Under the pieces are notes generated by a model that made no database searches, was not told the DNA's origin, and worked only from the letters and a program-made list of their open reading frames with translations. Of a stretch of DNA of 43,363 bases, positions 24,303 to 31,280 are shown one piece after another; position 1 is the stretch's first letter, and the number at the start of each line of letters is the position of its first letter. Both the position numbers and the translations under genes were made by a program. The DNA is from Lentimicrobiaceae bacterium (lineage in GTDB: Bacteria > Bacteroidota > Bacteroidia > Bacteroidales > UBA4417): positions 1 through 43,363 of the forward strand of contig JAQVEX010000018.1 in NCBI GenBank assembly GCA_028697555.1. Direction: 5' to 3'.

Positions 24303-24815
24303 TTATTTTACAATTGTTATCTTTTTTAATGCTCTATAAGGTTTTTGTTCGCCTCCTTGCAGGTGTATGTAATAAATTCCTGCACTTAGGTGTTCTACCT
24401 GTATTTGAGCATTAAGACGATTACCCGGCTCTATGGAGAGTTTACCGGCTGATAGTAGCTTACCACTGTTGTCTAACAAACTGTAGGTACAAGCTCCATC
24501 TGACGGTAATGTACCTTGAAGGTTTACAACATCTATTGCCGGATTTGGATAGCATGAAATTGTGTTGTCGATGATTTCGGGCTTGGGTACGTTTACATAA
24601 CCTTCGTCGCCTTGTTGAAAGCCAGGTGTTATGTAAAAATTGGCGGGGTTAATGTTTTCAACCGGTGTAGGCTGACCCAAAGTCCACGACAACTGCAAAT
24701 TACCTCCGGTGCTGTTAGTTCCGCATGAACTCAACACCTGACGTGGAATACTCTGAGAATATAGTAAGGATACTATAAACAGAGACAATGCAATTAATGT
24801 GATTTTTTTTAACAT
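24303..24815 (-). CDS. Small T9SS type A sorting domain protein, copy B
   Basis: This 170-residue protein is nearly the same as copy A (21448-21960). Visible changes are few: LKKITLIAL for LRKFTLIAL, TLGQPT for TMGQPT, ITPGFQQ for ITQGYQQ, and TISCYP for SISCYP. The signal peptide, SSCGTNSTGG head and T9SS tail ending KKITIVK are intact, so both copies should be exported. It is the first gene of unit B. The low divergence compared with the S74 middles indicates either recent duplication or gene conversion of this half. Confidence 0.9.
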   Translation of the reverse strand: MLKKITLIALSLFIVSLLYSQSIPRQVLSSCGTNSTGGNLQLSWTLGQPTPVENINPANFYITPGFQQGDEGYVNVPKPEIIDNTISCYPNPAIDVVNLQGTLPSDGACTYSLLDNSGKLLSAGKLSIEPGNRLNAQIQVEHLSAGIYYIHLQGGEQKPYRALKKITIVK

Positions 24816-25045
24816 AATGTTGTTTTTAATTGATTAATATAATTTTAGCTGGTTTTTATCCCGCACCTGCGGCATTTTGGTTTTGGTTGTTTTTTGATTC
24901 TACTCCTTTCTTGTTTTTAGTGTTAATATTAGTTTTAATGTGGGTTTTTAAGTTTTTTAGGTACTCTACCTTCTCTTCATGTTGCAAAAAAATATAAAAA
25001 GATAATACAAAAAACAGGTATTTCTACCTGTTTTTGTTAAAAAAT
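24816..25045 (-). promoter_or_regulatory. Leader of copy B: duplicated 5' region with two hairpins
   Basis: The same elements as in copy A are present: CCGCACCTGCGG hairpin at 24861-24872, TATTTTTTTGCAAC on the minus strand near 24981-24994, and the AACAGGTATTTCTACCTGTT hairpin near 25013-25035. Their retention in both copies suggests function in expression. It also lies downstream of ddl and may end that transcript. Confidence 0.5.
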
Positions 25046-25053
25046 TTTGTAAT

Positions 25054-25403
25054 GATTGGTGGGTAGTGGTCAGTGGTGGGTGGTGGTGGGTGGTGGTCGA
25101 TGGTCGGTGATGGGTGATGAGTGGTCGGTGATGGGTGATGAGTGGTCGGTGATGGGTGATGGGTGGTCGGTGATGGGTGATGAGTGGTCGGTGATGGGTG
25201 ATGAGTGGTCGGTGATGGGTGTGTTTTCAGTTCTGAGTCTGGAGTGATGAGTCTGGAGTGATGAGTTAGAAATTAGGAGTTACGATTCTACAAACTCAAT
25301 ACTATATACTAAATACTCAGAACTCTCCCGATATTTCGGGACAATACTAACACGGAACAGCCAAAAGCTAAAAGCTAACAGCCCCGAGACTTCGGAGGCT
25401 AAA
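25054..25403 (+). repeat. Long heptad-periodic array (GGTGATG/AGTGGTC, then ACTCAAT, then AAAGCTA types)
   Basis: About 50 consecutive 7-mers. First come ATGGGTG, ATGAGTG and GTCGGTG in alternating order (25100-25215). Then AGTCTGG and AGTGATG. Then a segment GAGTTACGATTCTACAAACT (25277-25296) also found at 19439. Then TCCCGATATTTCGGGA (25326-25341) and a decayed CCCGAGACTTCGGA. Then CAAAAGC and TAAAAGC variants into the ddl stop codon. An open frame over the first part encodes only a GDEWSVM repeat and is not a gene. Confidence 0.85.
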
Positions 25404-26391
25404 AGCTGTTGTTAATTGCATTCAAAACTATAGTTTTGAAGAAATCTTGTAAGTCGATGCCGGCGGCTCGTACTTGTTGGGGAATTATACTGGCTTCGGA
25501 AAAACCGGGAACGGTGTTAATTTCTATAAACCACCATTGTTCGTCTTCGGTAAGGAAGAAATCTGCTCTAACAACGCCTTTACATGCGTAATGCCTATAA
25601 ATATCTACTGATAGTTTTTGACATTGCTTAGCCAATTCTGCCGAAATATTTGCAGGTGTTATTTCATCAGCTTTTCCTTTGGTGTATTTGGCTTCGTAAT
25701 CGAAAAAGTCGTTATGCGAAATAATTTCGGTAATTGGGAGTGCAACAATTTTTTCCCCGTCGAAATAAACTCCGCAAGCTAATTCGCGACCTTTTATCAT
25801 TTTTTGAGCCAAAACTTCGTCATCTTCAGCAAAAGCCTTATCAAATGCAGCTGGAACTTCCTCAGCTTTATAAACTTTACTTATTCCACAACTGCTTCCC
25901 GATTTATTAGGCTTTACAAAAAATGGCAAACTCAATTCTCTAACCAAAAAATCTATATCAATAGCATCGCGTTTGGTGTAATAAAATGTTTTGGGCACAT
26001 TTATCCCATGAAATGCAGCAATTTGATTGCACAAATACTTATTAAAAGTAAGTGCCGCAGTTGTTACATTACAAGACGTATAAGGAATATTTGCCATATC
26101 CAAGTAACCTTGTAGCTTTCCGTCTTCGCCTGGCGTGCCGTGTATAGCTATGAAAGCCACGTCGAACTTAATATTGTTACCTTTTACATTCAGACAATTA
26201 AGGTTTCTGTCGAAATAGTATTCCGAAGCTTCTGAGTCCTTATATATCCATTCGTTATTATAAATATCAATAGGATAAACGTTGAATAAGTTTTTATCCA
26301 AACATTTATTTACCATTTTGGCACTTTCTATAGAAACGCTTCTCTCGCCCGAATTTCCTCCAAAAAATAATGCTACGTTGTGTTTTTTCAT
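25399..26391 (-). CDS. ddl: D-alanine--D-alanine ligase
   Basis: The 330-residue ATP-grasp enzyme joins two D-alanines for peptidoglycan. Motifs: LFFGGNSGERSVSIESA (N-terminal substrate loop), HGTPGEDGKLQGYLDMANIP, the ATP-binding FFVKPNKSGSSCGISKV, and the metal/ATP-site WWFIEINTVPGFSEASIIPQ. Length and order are normal. It is divergent from the PASTA gene with 515 bp between them; ddl next to PASTA and RluA-type genes recurs in Bacteroidota. The last bases before its stop lie at the edge of a heptad array. Confidence 0.96.
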   Translation of the reverse strand: MKKHNVALFFGGNSGERSVSIESAKMVNKCLDKNLFNVYPIDIYNNEWIYKDSEASEYYFDRNLNCLNVKGNNIKFDVAFIAIHGTPGEDGKLQGYLDMANIPYTSCNVTTAALTFNKYLCNQIAAFHGINVPKTFYYTKRDAIDIDFLVRELSLPFFVKPNKSGSSCGISKVYKAEEVPAAFDKAFAEDDEVLAQKMIKGRELACGVYFDGEKIVALPITEIISHNDFFDYEAKYTKGKADEITPANISAELAKQCQKLSVDIYRHYACKGVVRADFFLTEDEQWWFIEINTVPGFSEASIIPQQVRAAGIDLQDFFKTIVLNAINNSF

Positions 26392-26407
26392 ATGATTTAA
26401 TTTTTAT

Positions 26408-26590
26408 CATTGGTGGTGGGTGATGGGTGTCGGTGGTCAGTGGTCAGTGACTGGTGGTTGGTGTTATTCTCCATACACCATACACCATTCACTATTCACC
26501 ATACACTCCCGAATTCTCTGAACAAGCTATTCACCATACACCATACACCATACACCATACACCATTCACCAATTTCCGACTACAAAAGTA
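26408..26590 (+). repeat. Heptad-periodic array with facing GGTGGTG and CACCATA halves
   Basis: The left half is made of ATGGGTG, TCGGTGG, TCAGTGG and CTGGTGG units; the right half of CATACAC, CATTCAC and TATTCAC units, including CATACAC x4 in a row. The two halves are complementary in type and could fold. It lies in the divergent ddl/PASTA region, starting 17 bp upstream of the ddl start codon. Confidence 0.8.
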
Positions 26591-26906
26591 AAAAAGAATT
26601 AGGATATTACTAAGTGTTATTAAAAAAACTTATTGCTATTGGCTACGCCTCCCAATTCGTATGCTTTTGTAGAGTCTGTGTATCAAAAATTAGCTTTAAA
26701 GGTTTTAATCTGTTTTGCTTTAATTCAAAGACATAAATAGCCTTTAGCCAAAAGCTTAAAGCAAAAATGAAAAATCCGAAAAATATTATACTTTTGCAGT
26801 AAATTAAAAGTTTGCAACAATAAATTAACTATGCTACAGTTATTTAAATGTAACAAAACATCTATTTTTTGTTATCATTTATAACACGCTGTAATAACTT
26901 ATTTGT
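26591..26906 (+). other. Rest of the ddl/PASTA intergenic region
   Basis: No gene or RNA was recognised here. A short decayed run of AGCCTTT, AGCCAAA, AGCTTAA and AGCAAAA (26739-26766) continues the 7-bp theme. TACTTTTG at 26789-26796, followed by CAG, matches the -7 consensus and should serve the PASTA gene, giving a leader of about 105 nt. Confidence 0.5.
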
Positions 26907-27767
26907 ATGAAGTTTAGAGAGTTTATACTTAAAAAGTCATTTTATAGAGAATTGTTATTTTCTGTAATAATAATAATTGTTCTGGCAATAATATTTATGT
27001 TTTTGTCGGGCTTATACACAAGGCATAATGCATCGGTAATTACACCTGATTTAACAGGCTTAACTATGGACGAAATTAATTTGATAAGCAATATCGACGA
27101 TTTTAACATTTGTGTAATCGACTCCGTGTTCGACGATGACAACAGACCCGGAAGTGTTATTTCGCAAGACCCTTTGCCTTTAACAAAAGTAAAACCAAAC
27201 CGCAACGTTTATGTTATTTTGGTTTCACATCAGCCCGAAAAAGTTTTACTGCCCGAGCTTCGCGATTTATCTCTCAGACACAGTCTTTCGCTACTAGAAA
27301 CTTACGGTTTGCAAGTGGGCAACATTAAATACGTTCCCGATATTGCCGAAAACGCCGTTTTAGATTATTTCATAGACGGTGTTAGGATAAAAGGCAATGA
27401 AATTATCCTCAAAAAATCTGTAATTGATTTGGTTGTCGGTAAGTCAATGACAGGCATTAACGAATATTTACCTTTTATGATAGGAATGTCGAGACATGAT
27501 GCCATAGAATATCTAAAACAAAACGGATATTATAATGTAAGCGAAATTTTTGATGGCACTTCCGATTCTACCAATGCTGTGGTTTATAGTCAAATGCCGG
27601 AATTTGCACCAAATATGAAAATTACAAGCGATGTTAATATTATTCTTACATACAAATCGAGCAAAGATTTAAACTTTGAAGAATATATTGAAGAAATGAA
27701 AGTCAAATACAATTATTTTGATACCGAAACACCTGAAAATACAGGCATTAATAACGAACCTTATTAA
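26907..27767 (+). CDS. Membrane-anchored PASTA domain protein without kinase domain
   Basis: The 286 residues have a short basic start, one transmembrane helix (about 16-39), then three PASTA repeats outside the membrane. Their signatures are VITPDLTGLTMDEIN with PGSVISQDPLPLTKVKP; VLLPELRDLSLRHSLSLLE; and YLPFMIGMSRHDAIEYLKQN with VYSQMPEFAPNMKI. PASTA repeats in other phyla bind peptidoglycan stem peptides, mostly on PknB-type kinases; this one has no kinase. It is divergent from ddl and 1 bp ahead of a T9SS gene, so a cell-wall role is likely. The last 30 residues are acidic and unstructured. Confidence 0.92.
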   Translation: MKFREFILKKSFYRELLFSVIIIIVLAIIFMFLSGLYTRHNASVITPDLTGLTMDEINLISNIDDFNICVIDSVFDDDNRPGSVISQDPLPLTKVKPNRNVYVILVSHQPEKVLLPELRDLSLRHSLSLLETYGLQVGNIKYVPDIAENAVLDYFIDGVRIKGNEIILKKSVIDLVVGKSMTGINEYLPFMIGMSRHDAIEYLKQNGYYNVSEIFDGTSDSTNAVVYSQMPEFAPNMKITSDVNIILTYKSSKDLNFEEYIEEMKVKYNYFDTETPENTGINNEPY

Positions 27768-27768
27768 A

Positions 27769-29748
27769 ATGAATCGCAAAATATTAATAATCATAATACT
27801 TACATTATTCGTTGGAACCTTATATTCGCAGGAAATAATAAGCTTTCCGGGGAATTTGGTTAAAACAAAGGAGCAATCCGATGATAATCGTAGGTCAAAA
27901 AATTCAAACTACGTCAAGCTACCTTTTTACGACGATTTTTCAAGAATAACCGGAGCCCCAAATAAAGACCTATGGGAAGATGACGATGCATACATCAACA
28001 CTGATTATGCAAAATTTCCGCCTACTATTGGAGTTGCAACCTTAGACGCTGTCGATGCAAGCGGCGCTTTACATCCGGGTGCAGGCACATTTCCGTTTCG
28101 TGCCGACGAATTAACTTCAAATCCTATACGTTTAGATTCTGTATTCCTAGGAACAAACAAACCTATTACAATCGCCGATTCGGTTTACTTAAGTTTTTAC
28201 TATCAGCCTCAAGGAAATGGTTTAATGCCGGCACTTAAAGATTCGCTAATACTTGAATTTCATTCTCCGGGTACATACGATACAATTTTTGAACAAAACG
28301 ACACTATTATAAGTAAAGCGTGGGATTACGTTTGGTCGTCTGCAGGCGGAGTTACTGCCGATAATTTTGCTATTTCGGAGTATAGATATTTCCGACAAGT
28401 TATGATACCCATTGTTGATAGTGCAAAATACTTCAAAAAAGGATTTCAATTTCGTTTCAGAAATATTGCAAGTCTCGCCGACAACTTTTTACCTGATTGG
28501 CGTAGCAACTGCGACCACTGGAATATTGATGTGGTTTGGCTCAACGTGGGCAGAAATATAAATGATACATTAGTCAAGGATGTTGCCTTTGCCGATAAGG
28601 CTCCTTCTATGCTCAAAAACTATAATGCAATGCCTTACGCCCAGTACAATGCTAATTTCTTGAACGAAATGAAAGACACATTGACTATCCGCATTGCCAA
28701 TTTGGATAATCAGCCCCGAAACCTTACCTACCACTATCTTATGAGAAAAGATAGCAGACCTTACGATTCGGTGTATGGTGGAGGAAGCTATTACATTATG
28801 CCCTATAATTCAAACGGTTATAGTCAGTATAGACCTTTTGCACGTCCGCCCGTTGCTAGATTTTTCCCGTTGGGAACAAATCAAACTACGGTGTTTAAAG
28901 TGTGTCATGTAATCTCCAACGATCCAAATCCTTTGTTTAATCACAACGATACAATAATTTTTGACCAAATATTTAGTAATTATTACGCTTACGACGATGG
29001 CACAGCAGAAGCCGGTTTCGGTCTTAATAACGTAGCCGGAGCTTATGCCGTTAGGTTTAACTTAAATGTAAAAGATACGCTTCATGGTATTCAAATATAC
29101 TTTAATCAGGTGGTGGGACAAACCAACCAAAAAAACATTGACCTTATAGTTTTGAACGATGTCAACGGCAGACCCGGAAATATTATTAAAACCATGCCAC
29201 ATGTAAAGCCTATATATAGCAGCAACATTAATCAGTTTGTAACGTACTGGTTCGACAAGCCTATAATTATTTCAGCCGAACAGTTTCCCGGACTTATATT
29301 TTACATAGGCTGGCGACAATATTCCAACGACAACCTAAATGTTGGCTTCGACAGATACAACGATTCTCACCAACACAGATATTACAATATATCCGGAATT
29401 TGGGAAGAAGCTAATCCTTCGCTATATGGCTCGCTGATGATGCGACCTGTTGTTGGATACAGAAATCCTTTGTCAAAGCCTGTAAATGCAGATAAAGTCA
29501 ATAATTTAACGGTATCTCCCAATCCATCTGATGGAAATGTACAAATACAAATTCCCGAAGTATGGAAAACATTAGAAGCATCGGATATTATATGTCAGTT
29601 GTTTTCTTCGGAAGGAAAAAAATTATGGCAAGGTTATTATCAAAATAAATTCGACTTTTCGTTCCTAAAAAGTGGTATTTATTTCATCAATGTAACTAAC
29701 CTGAAAAATAATCAAAAGGCGTTTGGAAAAATTGTTATTGTTAGATAG
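27769..29748 (+). CDS. Large secreted protein with T9SS type A sorting domain
   Basis: The start is placed at ATG 27769, directly after the PASTA stop codon, because it gives a clear signal peptide (MNRKILIIIILTLFVGTLYS). In-frame codons further upstream only overlap the PASTA gene. The mature protein (659 residues with signal) is beta-rich; LPFYDDFSRITGAPNKDLWE near the start resembles the opening of many Bacteroidota surface proteins. The C-terminal sorting domain has LTVSPNPSDGNVQIQIPE, CQLFSSEGKKLWQG, FLKSGIYFINV and GKIVIVR. No enzyme motif was recognised. It is the middle gene of the PASTA-T9SS-RluA operon, an order I have seen in other Bacteroidota. Confidence 0.88.
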   Translation: MNRKILIIIILTLFVGTLYSQEIISFPGNLVKTKEQSDDNRRSKNSNYVKLPFYDDFSRITGAPNKDLWEDDDAYINTDYAKFPPTIGVATLDAVDASGALHPGAGTFPFRADELTSNPIRLDSVFLGTNKPITIADSVYLSFYYQPQGNGLMPALKDSLILEFHSPGTYDTIFEQNDTIISKAWDYVWSSAGGVTADNFAISEYRYFRQVMIPIVDSAKYFKKGFQFRFRNIASLADNFLPDWRSNCDHWNIDVVWLNVGRNINDTLVKDVAFADKAPSMLKNYNAMPYAQYNANFLNEMKDTLTIRIANLDNQPRNLTYHYLMRKDSRPYDSVYGGGSYYIMPYNSNGYSQYRPFARPPVARFFPLGTNQTTVFKVCHVISNDPNPLFNHNDTIIFDQIFSNYYAYDDGTAEAGFGLNNVAGAYAVRFNLNVKDTLHGIQIYFNQVVGQTNQKNIDLIVLNDVNGRPGNIIKTMPHVKPIYSSNINQFVTYWFDKPIIISAEQFPGLIFYIGWRQYSNDNLNVGFDRYNDSHQHRYYNISGIWEEANPSLYGSLMMRPVVGYRNPLSKPVNADKVNNLTVSPNPSDGNVQIQIPEVWKTLEASDIICQLFSSEGKKLWQGYYQNKFDFSFLKSGIYFINVTNLKNNQKAFGKIVIVR

Positions 29749-29774
29749 TTTTTGTTCAGTATCTTAAGTTTGAT

Positions 29775-30821
29775 ATGGAAGACAATAATTTAGATGAATT
29801 ATACGAAGATTCGCAATCGGAAGCCGAATTGTACGAGCATCATAATATTATAGTCGATAAGGGTCAAACGCTCATCCGAATTGATAAATATTTAACGGGA
29901 AGGTTGCAAAACACTTCCCGCAACAAGATACAGCAAGCTGCACAAGCCGGCAATATACTTGTAAACGGTAAAAGTGTTAAGTCTAACTATCGCGTTCATC
30001 CGAAAGACGAAATCTCAATTGTATTGTCATTTCCGCCTCGCGATAAGGAAATTATTCCCGAAAATATACCTTTAAATATAGTTTACGAAGATGACGACCT
30101 GATTGTTGTAAATAAAGAAGCCGGAATGGTTGTGCACCCCGCCTACGGAAATTTTACGGGCACTTTGGTAAATGCTTTGGCTTATTATTTAGACGTAAAA
30201 AACTCCGACGACGATAGGATTTTCCTTGTACATCGTATAGATAAAGATACTTCGGGTTTGCTTTTAGTTGCCAAAAACGAAGAAGCTCAAACAATATTAG
30301 CCGGAAATTTCTTCAATCATAAGGTTGACAGAAAATATACTGCATTAGTTTGGGGAAATGTTGAAAATGACGAAGGCACGATTGAAGGAAATATCGGCAG
30401 AAATCTGAAAAACCGTTTAATAATGGATGTATTTCCTGATGGCGAGTACGGCAAGGAAGCAATAACACACTACCGCGTGCTGAAACGCTTTTATTACGTT
30501 ACTTTGGTAGAATGTGTTTTAGAAACGGGCAGAACTCACCAAATAAGGGCTCACATGAAATACTTGGGTCATCCTTTGTTTAACGACGAGCGTTATGGTG
30601 GCGACAAAATTTTGAAAGGCACTACCTTCAGTAAATATCGACAATTTGTCCAAAACAGTTTTAATATTTGTCCGAGACAAGCCCTACATGCCACGACTTT
30701 AGCGTTTACACATCCGAAGACAAAAAAGCAAATGCACTTTACCTCCGATTTACCGCAAGATATGACCGAACTTGTAGATAAATGGGATAATTATACAAAG
30801 TACAACCTCAACAATAATTAA
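29775..30821 (+). CDS. RluA-family (RluD-like) pseudouridine synthase
   Basis: The 348 residues have an acidic N-terminal stretch, an S4 RNA-binding domain (IRIDKYLTGRLQNTSRNKIQ, about 35-95), and the RluA catalytic core. The core contains VHRIDKDTSGLLLVAKNEEA with the catalytic Asp, YTALVWG, ETGRTHQIRAHMKYLGHP and a PRQALHA motif. It converts uridines in rRNA to pseudouridine; the RluD type acts on 23S rRNA helix 69, but target cannot be fixed from sequence alone. It ends a few bases before the T-run that terminates rnpB from the other strand, so the two are convergent. Confidence 0.94.
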   Translation: MEDNNLDELYEDSQSEAELYEHHNIIVDKGQTLIRIDKYLTGRLQNTSRNKIQQAAQAGNILVNGKSVKSNYRVHPKDEISIVLSFPPRDKEIIPENIPLNIVYEDDDLIVVNKEAGMVVHPAYGNFTGTLVNALAYYLDVKNSDDDRIFLVHRIDKDTSGLLLVAKNEEAQTILAGNFFNHKVDRKYTALVWGNVENDEGTIEGNIGRNLKNRLIMDVFPDGEYGKEAITHYRVLKRFYYVTLVECVLETGRTHQIRAHMKYLGHPLFNDERYGGDKILKGTTFSKYRQFVQNSFNICPRQALHATTLAFTHPKTKKQMHFTSDLPQDMTELVDKWDNYTKYNLNNN

Positions 30822-30827
30822 AAAAAA

Positions 30828-31202
30828 CGGCAATTCTATAAGCGGGGTTCTGTCATTTTTGTGTTTACAAAAAGTTCTATCATTTATCTAGGACTAACGT
30901 CGCCGTTAGCCTCAATCGACCTACCCTCCAACATCAGACGAGCAGCCTTTACTCAAAAAATTGAGACGTTGGTTTATTTGGTCTTTCAACTCATAAGGTT
31001 TACCCTCGACCTGTATCACTACCTGCCGACGTGGTCTCTTACACCGCGATTGCACCCTTACCAATTTCTTGGCGGTATATTTTCTGTGGCACTTGCTGTT
31101 TGCGCACTCGGTACGCAACCTTCCCGTTAGGAAGTATGATGCTCTGCGTTGCCCCGACTTTCCTCGTTTCAAAAAATGAACCGCGATAGAACGAATTGCC
31201 GT
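30828..31202 (-). ncRNA. rnpB: RNase P RNA (class A)
   Basis: On the minus strand a 375-nt RNA has the conserved RNase P blocks: GAGGAAAGTCGGGGC, CAGAGCATC, GTGCGCAAACAGCAAGTGCC with ACAGAAAATATACCG, GGTAAGGGTGCAATCG, GTAAGAGACCAC, GGAGGGTAGGTCGATTG, and the 3' ACAGAACCCCGCTTATAG. The ends pair as helix P1 (CGGCAATTC at the 5' end with GAATTGCCG at the 3' end, extended by TCTAT/ATAGA and GCGG/CCGC). An exact -7 box lies just upstream and a run of seven T follows at 30821-30827. Apparent open frames here are not genes. It cuts tRNA 5' leaders. Confidence 0.96.
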
Positions 31203-31206
31203 GCTG

Positions 31207-31214
31207 CAAAGGTA
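31207..31214 (-). promoter_or_regulatory. rnpB promoter -7 box
   Basis: TACCTTTG matches TAnnTTTG and lies 4 bp before the inferred RNA 5' end at about 31202, as expected for this promoter class. Confidence 0.75.
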
Positions 31215-31280
31215 ATAATTTGCTGTAATTTATTATTGTTTTGAGAATAAAGATGTTAAAACATATTATAAGCCGACATC

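Larger units (their letters stand above)
22348..25045 (-). repeat. Tandem duplication unit B (leader + T9SS gene + S74 gene)
   Basis: Partner of unit A at 19535-22190. Similarity ends at about 25045 on one side and at the S74 stop codon on the other; both edges run into heptad arrays. Confidence 0.85.

Noticed and set aside
19535..24815. S74 tail-fibre genes as prophage remnant
   Set aside because: Both proteins have signal peptides, sit beside T9SS genes, and no capsid, portal, integrase or lysis genes are nearby.
25056..25247. Open frame coding a repeated GDEWSVM peptide
   Set aside because: It is the translation of the GGTGATG heptad array; the unit is 7 bp, so three units give a seven-residue repeat in any frame. 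No start signal or family.
19372..26590. Repeat arrays as possible CRISPR
   Set aside because: Units are 7 bp with no spacers of constant length, no 24-37-bp direct repeats, and no cas genes in the window.
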